Assembly: GCF_004348995.1 (NCBI RefSeq)
Contig: NZ_SMKQ01000077.1
Span: forward strand, 1-35,769
From: Nonomuraea terrae
Lineage (GTDB): Bacteria > Actinomycetota > Actinomycetes > Streptosporangiales > Streptosporangiaceae
Direction: 5' to 3'
DNA: 35,769 nucleotides
Both the position numbers and the translations under genes were made by a program. Each line of letters opens with the position of its first letter. Within the stretch, counting starts at the first letter, position 1. The notes beneath the pieces are model-generated. The model was not told where the DNA came from and searched no databases. It saw nothing but the letters and a program-made list of their open reading frames with translations. Positions 16,413 through 24,120 of the stretch are shown here, piece after piece.

Positions 16413-16438
16413 GGAACTAAATTCCATTACGGTCCGTA
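16413..16438. promoter_or_regulatory. Two adjacent palindromes in divergent promoter region
   Basis: GGAA-CTAAA-TTCC (16413-16425) and the perfect odd palindrome TACGG-T-CCGTA (16428-16438) lie within the 80-bp gap between the LLM gene (-) and the sulfatase gene (+). TetR-family sites often look like the second. No regulator gene is adjacent. Confidence 0.45.
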
Positions 16439-16481
16439 GCACCCGACGTGTCAATGGGATCTTCCGGGGAAGTCACAGCTT

Positions 16482-17912
16482 GTGCTCAAGGGTCTCTGCC
16501 GTCTCGTCTGCCTGCTGCTGTTGCTCCTGCCGACAGCCGAGCCGACGATGGCCGAGGGTGACTCCCGGCCCAACATCGTCGTCGTGATGGCCGACGACCT
16601 CGAGTTCGGGACGCTGCCGTACTTCCCGAACATCACCCGGCACCTCGTCTACCAGGGCGTCTCGTTCGACCGGTTCTTCGTGACCAACTCCTGGTGCTGC
16701 CCGTCGCGGGCGTCGATCCTGCGCTCGCAGCACGTGCACAGCCACGGCGTGCTGACCAACACCGCGCCCGAGGGCGGGTTCGACCGCTTCCACACCCTGG
16801 GCCTGGAACGCTCCACGATCGGCACCTGGATGCAGCAGGCCGGCTACCGCACGGCGTTGATGGGCAAATACCTCAACCACTATCCGGGCGACACGGCCGC
16901 CGAGACGCACGTGCCGCCCGGCTGGAACGAGTGGGCCGTGCCCGTGCGCGCCCTTTACGAGGAGTACGGCTACCGGCTCAACGAGAACGGCGTCGTGCGC
17001 GACTACGGCTGGGCCGAACAGGACTACCTGTCCGACGTGCTGGCCGGCAAGACCCGCGACTTCATCGGGCGCTCCAAGCAACCGTTCTTCCTCTTCCTGG
17101 CGCCGGTCGGCCCGCACAACCCGGCCAACCCGGCCTACCGTCACGCGGGCGCCTTCCCGCTGGCCACCGCGCCGCGCACGCCGTCGTTCAACCAGGACGA
17201 CGTCGCCGACGAGCCGCTCTGGCTGCGCTCACGGCCCCGCCTCACGCCGGAGCAGGTCGTCGAGGTCGACGAGCGCCACCGGCGCAGGCTGCGGTCGATG
17301 CTGGGGGTGGACGACCTGGTCGGGACGGTCGTACGGGCGCTGCGCGAGGCGGGGCAGCTGGACAACACCTACATCTTCTTCACCTCCGACAACGGCTTCC
17401 ACCTCGGCACGCACCGGCTCAAGCAGGGCAAGACCACGCCGTTCGAGGAGGCGATCCGGGTGCCGCTCGTCGTGCGCGGCCCCGGCATCAAGGCCAACTC
17501 CACGGCCTCGCAGATGGGCGTCACCATTGACCTGCCGACCACGTTCGCGGCGCTGGGCGGGGCCACGGCGCCGGCGTTCGCGGAGGGCCGCTCGCTGGTG
17601 CCGCTGCTGCGGGGCAAGAAGCCGGCGCAGTGGCGCAGGAACGCGCTGATCGAGTTCGTCCGCCCGACCAACCGCAGCTCCGCCGCCCAGACGCCGGTCC
17701 CGGCCTACCAGGCGCTGCGCACCGAGCGGTACACGTACGTGCGGTACGAGACGGGCGAGAAGCAGCTCTACGACCTGCACACCGATCCGTACCAGCTACG
17801 TAACCTCGCCGCCTACGCCGACCAGGCGCTGATCGCCAACCTGGACGCCCGCCTGGCCGGCATGGTCGCCTGCTCGGGCGCGAACTGCAGGCAGGCCGAC
17901 ACGCGGCAGTGA
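16482..17912 (+). CDS. Secreted sulfatase (GlcNAc-6-sulfatase/arylsulfatase-like)
   Basis: 476 residues. The N-terminal signal (KGLCRLVCLLLLLLPTAEPTMAEG) predicts secretion. The catalytic part opens with the metal motif VVVMADDLEFGTL (D38, D39). The formylglycine signature is C72-C73-P-S-R, with C72 in the position converted to formylglycine, and the following SILRSQHVHSHGV matches the glucosamine-6-sulfatase branch. FFTSDNGFHLGTHRLKQGKTTPFEEAIRVPL supplies further metal and sulfate ligands. It would hydrolyse sulfate esters on glycans or aryl compounds outside the cell. The start is GTG at 16482 with GGGGAAG upstream. No formylglycine-generating enzyme is in the window, so maturation depends on one elsewhere. 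Confidence 0.9.
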   Translation: MLKGLCRLVCLLLLLLPTAEPTMAEGDSRPNIVVVMADDLEFGTLPYFPNITRHLVYQGVSFDRFFVTNSWCCPSRASILRSQHVHSHGVLTNTAPEGGFDRFHTLGLERSTIGTWMQQAGYRTALMGKYLNHYPGDTAAETHVPPGWNEWAVPVRALYEEYGYRLNENGVVRDYGWAEQDYLSDVLAGKTRDFIGRSKQPFFLFLAPVGPHNPANPAYRHAGAFPLATAPRTPSFNQDDVADEPLWLRSRPRLTPEQVVEVDERHRRRLRSMLGVDDLVGTVVRALREAGQLDNTYIFFTSDNGFHLGTHRLKQGKTTPFEEAIRVPLVVRGPGIKANSTASQMGVTIDLPTTFAALGGATAPAFAEGRSLVPLLRGKKPAQWRRNALIEFVRPTNRSSAAQTPVPAYQALRTERYTYVRYETGEKQLYDLHTDPYQLRNLAAYADQALIANLDARLAGMVACSGANCRQADTRQ

Positions 17913-17916
17913 CCCG

Positions 17917-18618
17917 TCAAACCGCGAACAACGACGGGTAGGCGTGCGCCAGGTGCTCCGAGACCGCCCGCGCGGCCTCGTCCGGGTCGCCGGTCCTGAC
18001 CGCCTCCAGGATGCGGACGTGGTCGGCGCGCAGGACCGAGGTGTCCCCGAGGCGCTGGACGGCCTCGACCGAGTAGCGGCGCATCGAGTCGCGCAGTGAA
18101 CGCATGATGGCCGCCGCCAGCCGGTTGCCCGAGGCGTCGGCGAGCGCGCAGTGGAAGGCCGTGTCGTGCTCCACGAACTCCTCCGCCGAGCCGGCCGCGT
18201 CCATCCCGGCCAGCGCCGCGGCGAGCCCGGAGATGTCGGCGCGGGCGGCGGCGGCGCGCGCGGCGGCCCACTGCTCGATCATGTGCCGGGTGTCGATGAC
18301 CTCGCGCATTTCCAGGCCGGCCAGGCCGAGGTGGAGCCGGAGCAGGTCGGACAGCGCCGAGTCGGGCCGCGAGGTGAGCACCGCGCCCGCGTCGGGGCCG
18401 CGGCCCACCTGCGAGGAGACCACACCGAGGGTCTCCAGCACGCGCATGGCCTCGCGTACCGAGGAGCGGCTGACGCCGAGCTGCTCGGCGAGCTGGCGCT
18501 CGGCGGGCAGGCGGTCGCCCGCGGTGAGGCCGTCCTCGGCGATACGCCGCTCGATCTGGGCGAGAACGTCCTCGAACGTCCGCGTTCGCTTGACGGGACG
18601 CCAGCCGGTGCCGTCCAA
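17917..18618 (-). CDS. FadR-type GntR repressor with FCD domain (LutR/LldR-like)
   Basis: 233 residues: winged helix at about 15-75 (GDRLPAERQLAEQLGVSRSSVREAMRVLETLGVV) and an FCD all-helical ligand domain (about 90-225) carrying the metal/carboxylate residues of RHMIEQW, VEHDTAFHCALADAS and ADHVRIL. FCD regulators of lactate genes release DNA on binding L-lactate. The start is TTG at 18618 with AGGGAGG 6 nt upstream. Divergent from lutABC with two TNGTNNNACNA-type sites between them, so it very likely represses lutABC and itself. Its stop is 4 bp from the converging sulfatase gene. Confidence 0.92.
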   Translation of the reverse strand: MDGTGWRPVKRTRTFEDVLAQIERRIAEDGLTAGDRLPAERQLAEQLGVSRSSVREAMRVLETLGVVSSQVGRGPDAGAVLTSRPDSALSDLLRLHLGLAGLEMREVIDTRHMIEQWAAARAAAARADISGLAAALAGMDAAGSAEEFVEHDTAFHCALADASGNRLAAAIMRSLRDSMRRYSVEAVQRLGDTSVLRADHVRILEAVRTGDPDEAARAVSEHLAHAYPSLFAV

Positions 18619-18657
18619 CGAAGCCTCCCTGATGCTGGCCGAGAATCACCTGATTCG

Positions 18658-18690
18658 GTATGGTCTGACCATACTGTGGTCGGACCATAC
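18658..18690. promoter_or_regulatory. Two tandem FCD-GntR operators in the lut promoter
   Basis: Site 1, GTATGGT-CTG-ACCATAC (18658-18674), is a perfect 7-bp-arm inverted repeat. Site 2 (18674-18690) has core TGGTCGGACCA. Both cores fit the FadR-subfamily pattern TNGTNNNACNA and their centres are 16 bp apart. A CATACT -10-like hexamer (18670-18675) lies within them, so binding would occlude the promoter directly. Confidence 0.85.
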
Positions 18691-18705
18691 CCTGGAAGGA
18701 GAGCC

Positions 18706-19434
18706 GTGCGAGTCGCCCTGTTCGTCACGTGCGTGAACGACACGCTCTTCCCCGGCACCGGCAAGGCCGTCGTGTCGCTCCTGCGCAGGCTGGGCTGCGA
18801 CGTCGACTTCCCCGCCGCCCAGACCTGCTGCGGGCAGATGCACGTCAACACCGGCTACCGGGCGGAGGGCACGCGCCTCGCGCGGCACTTCACCGAGGTG
18901 TTCGCCGGGTACGACGCCGTGGTCGCGCCGTCGGGGTCGTGCGCGGCCATGGTGCGCGAGCAGTACCCGAAGCTGGTCGAGCCGGGCAGCAGAGGGGCGG
19001 CGGCGATCGCGGAGGTCGCACCGAAGGTGTACGAGCTGTCCGAGTTCCTGATCGACGTTCTGAAAAAAGAAGACGTTGGGGCATATTTCCCGCACCGGGT
19101 GACATATCACCCGACGTGTCACTCGCTCCGCGGGCTCCGCCTGGGTGACCGGCCCACCCGCCTGCTCCAGAACGTCCGCGGCCTGGAGCTCGTGCCGCTG
19201 CCCGGCGCCGAGGAGTGCTGCGGGTTCGGCGGCACGTTCGCGGTGAAGAACCCGGCCGTCTCGGCCGCGATGGCCGCCGACAAGACCCGCGGCATCCAGG
19301 ACACCGGCGCCGAGGTGCTGTGCGCGGCCGACAACTCCTGCCTGATGCACATCGGCGGCACCCTGCGCCGTCAGAAGACCGGTGTCAGGACCATGCACCT
19401 CGCCGAGATCCTCGCCTCGACGGAGGACGATTGA
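18706..19434 (+). CDS. lutA: LutA: Fe-S subunit of L-lactate utilisation complex
   Basis: 242 residues with two CCG (DUF3390-type cysteine-rich) domains: DFPAAQTCCGQMHVNTGY near residue 37 and the repeat PGAEECCGFGGTFAVKNP near 167, plus YHPTCHSLRG near 127. These bind a non-cubane or 4Fe-4S cluster in LldE/LutA proteins, which with LutB and LutC oxidise L-lactate to pyruvate in place of a flavin LldD. GTG at 18706 follows GAAGGAGAGCC. First gene of lutABC, controlled by the two operators just upstream. No lactate permease gene is in the window. Confidence 0.94.
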   Translation: MRVALFVTCVNDTLFPGTGKAVVSLLRRLGCDVDFPAAQTCCGQMHVNTGYRAEGTRLARHFTEVFAGYDAVVAPSGSCAAMVREQYPKLVEPGSRGAAAIAEVAPKVYELSEFLIDVLKKEDVGAYFPHRVTYHPTCHSLRGLRLGDRPTRLLQNVRGLELVPLPGAEECCGFGGTFAVKNPAVSAAMAADKTRGIQDTGAEVLCAADNSCLMHIGGTLRRQKTGVRTMHLAEILASTEDD

Positions 19435-20882
19435 TGAGCGCGACCTTCATCGGCATGCCAGGCAATTTCCCGGAAAATGCCGCAAAAGCCGTGCAGAACT
19501 CGCAACTCCGGTTCAACCTTCGCAAGGCCACGCACACCATTCGCGACCGGCGGGCGAGCGTCGTCGGCGAGCTGCCCGACTGGCAGGAGCTCCGCGCCGC
19601 CGGCAAGGCGATCAAGGACCACACCCTGCGCAACCTGGAGCGCTACCTGCTGCGGATGGAGGAGGCCGTCACCCGGGCGGGCGGCACCGTCCACTGGGCG
19701 CGCGACGCCGACGAGGCCAACCGCATCGTGACGGACCTGGTCAAGGCCACCGGCGAGACCGAGGTGGTCAAGGTCAAGTCGATGGCCACCCAGGAGATCG
19801 GCCTCAACGAGGCGCTCGCCGAGCACGGCATCGCCGCGTACGAGACCGACCTCGCCGAGCTGATCGTGCAGCTCGGCGACGACTTCCCCAGCCACATCCT
19901 GGTGCCCGCGATCCATCGCAACCGGTCGGAGATCCGCGAGATCTTCCTCGACCGGATGCCCGAGGTGTCGCCTGACCTGACCGACGACCCGCCCGCCCTC
20001 ACCGAGGCGGCCCGGCTCCACCTGCGCGAACGCTTCCTGCGCAGCAAGGTCGCCATCTCCGGCGCGAACTTCATGATCGCCGAGACCGGCACGCTGGTGG
20101 TGCTGGAGTCGGAGGGCAACGGCCGCATGTGCCTGTCGCTGCCCGAGACCCTCATCAGCGTCGTGGGGATCGAGAAGCTGCTGCCCTCCTGGCGGGATCT
20201 GGAGGTGTTCCTCCAGCTTCTTCCGCGAAGCTCCACAGGCGAGCGGATGAATCCGTACACGAGCATGTGGACGGGCGCCGTCGAGGGGCAGGAGTTCCAC
20301 CTCGTGCTGCTCGACAACGGCCGCACCGACGTGCTCGCCGACGAGGTGGGCCGCCAGGCGCTGCGCTGCATCCGCTGCTCGGCCTGCCTGAACGTCTGCC
20401 CCGTGTACGAGCGGGCGGGCGGCCACGCCTACGGCTCGGTCTATCCCGGCCCGATCGGCGCCATCCTGACCCCGCAGCTGCGCGGCATGGGCTCGGAGCT
20501 GGACGCCTCGCTGCCGTTCGCCTCCAGCCTCTGCGGCGCCTGCTACGACGTCTGCCCGGTGGCCATCGACATCCCCGAGGTGCTGGTTGACCTGCGGGCC
20601 AAGGCCCCGCACGCGGCGGCGGAGCGGGCCGGCATGAAGGTCGCGGGCTGGATCCTGAACGACCACGAACGCCTGGCCAAAGCCCAGCGCGCGGCCACGA
20701 AGCTGCGCAGACTCGTACCGAAGCGCCGGCTGCCCGGCCCGCTGTCGGCGTGGACCGACACCCGGGACGTGCCGGAGATTCCGGAAGAGTCGTTCAGAGA
20801 CTGGTGGGAGCGAACCGGTCGCGGCGAGCGGAGTGGAGGCCCGACGGAGGAGGGGCTCCGCGGAGCGAGTGAGGAGTGGTGA
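19434..20882 (+). CDS. lutB: LutB: LUD-domain ferredoxin-like subunit of lactate utilisation complex
   Basis: 482 residues. The N-terminal LUD (DUF162) domain covers about 60-300 (KVKSMATQEIGLNEAL, FMIAETGTLVVLESEGNGRM). Two 4Fe-4S ferredoxin motifs follow: CIRCSACLNVCPVY near 313-326 and CGACYDVCPVAID near 365-377. ATG at 19434 overlaps the LutA stop (TGATG). The last ~20 residues (from GRGERSGG) are low complexity, encoded by DNA holding short GAGCGGAGTG-like repeats and a 12-bp palindrome, and look like a recent extension. Acts with LutA and LutC in electron transfer from lactate. Confidence 0.94.
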   Translation: MSATFIGMPGNFPENAAKAVQNSQLRFNLRKATHTIRDRRASVVGELPDWQELRAAGKAIKDHTLRNLERYLLRMEEAVTRAGGTVHWARDADEANRIVTDLVKATGETEVVKVKSMATQEIGLNEALAEHGIAAYETDLAELIVQLGDDFPSHILVPAIHRNRSEIREIFLDRMPEVSPDLTDDPPALTEAARLHLRERFLRSKVAISGANFMIAETGTLVVLESEGNGRMCLSLPETLISVVGIEKLLPSWRDLEVFLQLLPRSSTGERMNPYTSMWTGAVEGQEFHLVLLDNGRTDVLADEVGRQALRCIRCSACLNVCPVYERAGGHAYGSVYPGPIGAILTPQLRGMGSELDASLPFASSLCGACYDVCPVAIDIPEVLVDLRAKAPHAAAERAGMKVAGWILNDHERLAKAQRAATKLRRLVPKRRLPGPLSAWTDTRDVPEIPEESFRDWWERTGRGERSGGPTEEGLRGASEEW

Positions 20883-20905
20883 GCGACCCATGGGCAGGGA
20901 GCGGA

Positions 20906-21463
20906 ATGAGCGCGCGTGAGGAGATTCTTTCCCGGATCCGTAAGGCCGTCGGGGGCGCCGAGGACGTCGAGATCCCGCGCGGTTACCGCACCGAGCGGCA
21001 GGTGGACGACCTCGTGGGCCTGTTCGCCGAGCGGGTGGACGACTACCGGGCGATCGTGCACGTGGTCCCGTCGGCCGAGGTCCCGGCCATGATCGACGCA
21101 TGCGTCAAGGGCAAGCGCATGGTCATCCCGGAGGGGTTCGGCCGCGACGGCGGCTGGGACGACCTCAGGACGGCCGACGGCGTGCTGACGAACTGCGCCG
21201 TGGCCATCGCCGAGACCGGCACCATCGTCCTCGACCACGGCCCGGGCCAGGGGACGCGGGCGCAGACGCTGGTGCCCGACTACCACCTGTGCGTGGTGTG
21301 GGCCGACCAGATCGTTCCCGGCGTCCCGGAGGCCGTGGCGCGGCTCGACCCGTCCCGCCCGCTCACCTGGATCAGCGGCCCATCGGCCACCAGTGACATC
21401 GAGCTGAACCGGGTCGAGGGCGTGCACGGCCCCCGGACACTGGAAGTGGTGATCAGTACCTGA
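20906..21463 (+). CDS. lutC: LutC: LUD-domain subunit of lactate utilisation complex
   Basis: 185-residue LUD (DUF162) protein: SAREEILSRIRKAV start, VVPSAEVPAMIDACV, then the conserved NCAVAIAETGTIVLDHGPGQG and LVPDYHLCVVWADQIV, ending SDIELNRVEGVHGPRTLEVV. ATG at 20906 was chosen because AGGGAG lies just upstream and MSAREEIL is the family start; a GTG at 20876 would overlap lutB and add ten unrelated residues. Third gene of the lut operon. Its 3' end overlaps the converging release-factor-like gene by 11 bp. Confidence 0.93.
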   Translation: MSAREEILSRIRKAVGGAEDVEIPRGYRTERQVDDLVGLFAERVDDYRAIVHVVPSAEVPAMIDACVKGKRMVIPEGFGRDGGWDDLRTADGVLTNCAVAIAETGTIVLDHGPGQGTRAQTLVPDYHLCVVWADQIVPGVPEAVARLDPSRPLTWISGPSATSDIELNRVEGVHGPRTLEVVIST

Positions 21464-22472
21464 GGACGGCCGCCACGTCCGAGACGGCGTCGGTGAACCA
21501 CAGCTCGGCGTCCGTCATCGCGGCCGCCCTGGCCAGGGCGGAGTCGGAGCGTTCCTGGATCGGCTCGTTCACGCCCCAGCGGCGCAGCTCGGCCGGGTCG
21601 GTGGCCACCTGCGTGCCGCCCTCGCCGATCCACACCGGCTTCGGCAGCTCGCCGGGCAGCAGCAGCGCGTGCACCCGTCCCTCGCGCAGCGCGTGGCAGA
21701 CCCGCGCCATCCCGACGGGGCCGTCGGACTCCTGGTGCCGCTCCAGCAGCTCGGCGCGCCTGCGGTCGAGCCACTCGTCGAGGGAGCGCTCCACGTCCTG
21801 CTCGAACTGCCCGTGGTCGTCGCGGCTGCCGTGCTCCACCATCGTCACCCGGTCGGCGGACTTCGTGCCGAGGTGGTGCAGCAAGAACGAGCGCGACTTC
21901 GGCTCGCCCGCCACCAGGATCACCTCGGTGCCGAGCCGGCGTACCTGCTCGTCGATCTCCTGGGCGGCGGCCACCGCGTTCTTCTCCCACGCCTCGTCCA
22001 CGGCGCGTTCGTAGCGTTTCTGCGACCAGCCGCCCTGCGCGGTCTTCTGCAGGGGCCACGCGGCGGCCTCCACGGTCGCCTTGCGCGGCGAGCCGCCGCC
22101 GAAGGCGGTGAGCTCGGCGCCCGCGTGGTCGATGATGACCCGCAGGTGCGGCACGTTCTCGCCGCGCTGCATGAGCAGGGGCGTCACGTGCGGCAGCGGC
22201 GACCACATCGCGAGCTCGCGCGGCGCCCGGTCGAGCGACTCGGCCAGCACCACGTCACCGTGCGTGGCGAACAGCGCCCGCCCGGCGGCGGCCCGCATCG
22301 CCTCCTCCCGCAGAGCGTCCACGGTCGCCTTGTCGGCGTGGCCGTCCTGTTCGAGCCGGTCGCGTACGCCGCGCCAGTGGCTCTCCCGCTCCGGCCCGGT
22401 CAAGGCGCCCACGTAGACCGACGCGTAGGGGCCGCGGCGTTCGTACAGGGGGCGGATGAAGTCGAGCCGCAC
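21453..22472 (-). CDS. Vms1/eRF1-like release-factor family protein (baeRF, Rv2629-like)
   Basis: 339 residues with the layout of bacterial archaeo-eukaryotic release-factor homologues. The N-terminal part contains the VLRF1-type catalytic loop GGWSQKRYER at 147-156, in which Gly-Gly and Gln151 sit where the eRF1 GGQ or Vms1 GxxQ loop lies. A central helical stretch and an EVILVAGEPKSRSFLLHHL Rossmann-like domain follow, then a C-terminal L7Ae-like segment (GRVHALLLPGELPKPVWIGEGGTQVA). Family members are predicted to cleave peptidyl-tRNA on stalled or hibernating ribosomes; Rv2629 is a dormancy gene of M. tuberculosis. GTG at 22472 follows GGGGAGGTGGTGACCC and lies 3 bp after the DUF2795 gene, so they form an operon. 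Confidence 0.85.
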   Translation of the reverse strand: MRLDFIRPLYERRGPYASVYVGALTGPERESHWRGVRDRLEQDGHADKATVDALREEAMRAAAGRALFATHGDVVLAESLDRAPRELAMWSPLPHVTPLLMQRGENVPHLRVIIDHAGAELTAFGGGSPRKATVEAAAWPLQKTAQGGWSQKRYERAVDEAWEKNAVAAAQEIDEQVRRLGTEVILVAGEPKSRSFLLHHLGTKSADRVTMVEHGSRDDHGQFEQDVERSLDEWLDRRRAELLERHQESDGPVGMARVCHALREGRVHALLLPGELPKPVWIGEGGTQVATDPAELRRWGVNEPIQERSDSALARAAAMTDAELWFTDAVSDVAAVLRY

Positions 22473-22475
22473 GGG

Positions 22476-22883
22476 TCACCACCTCCCCTGCTCGACGCCG
22501 ATGCCGAGCGACTGGGCGATGTCGGCCATGTTCTCGAAGTTCCGATCGGGGAGGGCCTCGACCATGTCGAGCACCCGATCGGGCGCGCCCTGGCGCTGGG
22601 CGCGCCGCAGCAGATCCTCCTTGGAGGTCGGCCAGTGGGTGTCGCTGAGCCATCTGGCCAGTTCGCTGCGGACGTCCACGTCCTGTTGCGTCATGCCCTC
22701 GGGCACACCGGGCTCGTGACCGGGCGGGTACGACTGCGTGGACTCCTCATCGGCCGACCGCATGGCCTCGGGCTCCTTCCATTCCTCGGCGTGCGTCGAA
22801 CCACCGCCGCGCACCATGCCCTCGGTTTCGTGCTTCTGCTGGTCGTCCATGCGGGGCCCGTGCTTGTCGCTCCCACGTTGCAT
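22476..22883 (-). CDS. DUF2795 domain protein
   Basis: 135 residues. The first ~65 are polar and low in structure (HETEGMVRGGGSTHAEEWKEPEAM...). The C-terminal ~60 carry the DUF2795 helical domain (WLSDTHWPTSKEDLLRRAQRQGAPDRVLDMVEALPDRNFENMADIAQSLG). ATG at 22883 follows a purine-rich GAGGAGTGAGGGAACT. It is the first gene of a pair with the release-factor-like protein. DUF2795 proteins are small and of unknown biochemical role, frequent in actinomycete stress loci. Function not assignable. Confidence 0.85.
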   Translation of the reverse strand: MQRGSDKHGPRMDDQQKHETEGMVRGGGSTHAEEWKEPEAMRSADEESTQSYPPGHEPGVPEGMTQQDVDVRSELARWLSDTHWPTSKEDLLRRAQRQGAPDRVLDMVEALPDRNFENMADIAQSLGIGVEQGRW

Positions 22884-22959
22884 AGTTCCCTCACTCCTCT
22901 CAGTGCGCCCCTACCCCCGCTTTCGTGGGCAAACATCGCCGGTGTGTAGCCTTCCGAGC

Positions 22960-24039
22960 GTGTTCGATCCCGACGTGAGCATCGCCACCGCCCGGCTCAC
23001 GCTCCGGCCGTTCGGCCCCCAGGACGAGGCTCGGGTCCGCTCGATCGTGCGGTCCGGCGTACGGTTCCTCCCGCCGGGAGCCCCCTCCGAGCCGTCAGGC
23101 GTCCAGCAGTGGCTCAGGAACGGCGTGCACGAGCCGCACCGCGCCGGCCAGGGCATCCACCTCGCGATGACCGGGGCGGACGGGCTCATCGTGGGCGCCG
23201 TCAGCCTGTTCAAGACCTCGTGGACGGCCGGCACGACCGAGGTCGGCTACGCCGTCCACCCCCTCCACCGCAACCGCGGCCTGGCCACCGAGGCCGTACG
23301 CGCGCTGACGGCCTGGGTGTTCGCCACCACCCGGCTGCGCAGGATCGACCTGACCGCCAACCTGGACAACCTCGCCTCGCTCAGCGTCGCCAGGAAAGCG
23401 GGCTTCACCTGGGAGGGCGTGCTGCGCGACGCCGTACTGGAGGAGGACGGGCCGCACGATCTGGTCGTTCTCGGCCTGCTGCGCGAGGACGGCGGCCCGC
23501 CCGCTCCGCTGCTGCCCAGGAACAGCCTGCGCACCCCGCGGCTGCTGCTGCGGCCGCCGTCCGAGCAGGACGTCCCCGACCTGGCCGCCACCGGCTCCGA
23601 CCCGTTCACCCAGGCCATGACCGGTATCCCGCGCGGCTACACCGAGCCGCACGCGCGGGCGTTCATCGAGCACACCGAGCGCATGCGCCTGCGGGGCCAG
23701 GGCATCGCCTGGACCGCCGAGGAGCTGGCGAGCGGCCGCTTCGCCGCCAACGTGGACCTGCGCGACCTCGACTGGAACAACAGGACCGCAGAGGTCGGCT
23801 ACATGACAGCGCCGTGGGCCCGCGGCAGGGGGTACGCGGGGGAGGCCGTGCTGGCCATCGCGCGCTGGCTGTTCCACCGGCACGCCTTCCGCCGGCTCCA
23901 GCTGCGCGCCTCGGTGGCCAACACCGCCTCCCAGCGGGTCGCGGAGAAGGCCGGCTTCGTCCGCGAGGGCGTCGCCCGCGCCTCCCTGGACGGCGACGAC
24001 CTGATCGTCTACAGCCTCGTCCCCTCGGACCTGGACTGA
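22960..24039 (+). CDS. Double-domain GNAT N-acetyltransferase (RimJ/RimL type)
   Basis: 359 residues comprising two full GNAT domains. Domain 1 (about 5-180): ATARLTLRPFGPQDE, VGYAVHPLHRNRGLATEAVRAL with acetyl-CoA loop RNRGLA, and LSVARKAGFTWEGVLRD. Domain 2 (about 190-359): LRTPRLLLRPPSEQD, VGYMTAPWARGRGYAGEAVLAI with loop RGRGYA, and SQRVAEKAGFVREGV. Both loops are intact, so both halves may be active. Substrates of this class are protein N-termini, amino acids or antibiotics; none is indicated here. GTG at 22960 has no ribosome site, but TAGCCT at 22947-22952 (TANNNT) suggests transcription starting at the GTG, i.e. leaderless. GTG 22975 is an alternative. Confidence 0.88.
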   Translation: MFDPDVSIATARLTLRPFGPQDEARVRSIVRSGVRFLPPGAPSEPSGVQQWLRNGVHEPHRAGQGIHLAMTGADGLIVGAVSLFKTSWTAGTTEVGYAVHPLHRNRGLATEAVRALTAWVFATTRLRRIDLTANLDNLASLSVARKAGFTWEGVLRDAVLEEDGPHDLVVLGLLREDGGPPAPLLPRNSLRTPRLLLRPPSEQDVPDLAATGSDPFTQAMTGIPRGYTEPHARAFIEHTERMRLRGQGIAWTAEELASGRFAANVDLRDLDWNNRTAEVGYMTAPWARGRGYAGEAVLAIARWLFHRHAFRRLQLRASVANTASQRVAEKAGFVREGVARASLDGDDLIVYSLVPSDLD

Positions 24040-24120
24040 GGGCACAGCGGACTGACCTCCGCACCCTTTGTGAAACCCCTCGGCAACCGTCACCCTTGAG
24101 GGAAGGACGGTGAGGCAGTG

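Noticed and set aside
24040..24120. Cobalamin riboswitch before cobL
   Set aside because: The gap is only 81 bp and I found no B12-box sequence; the other cob gaps are also too short.
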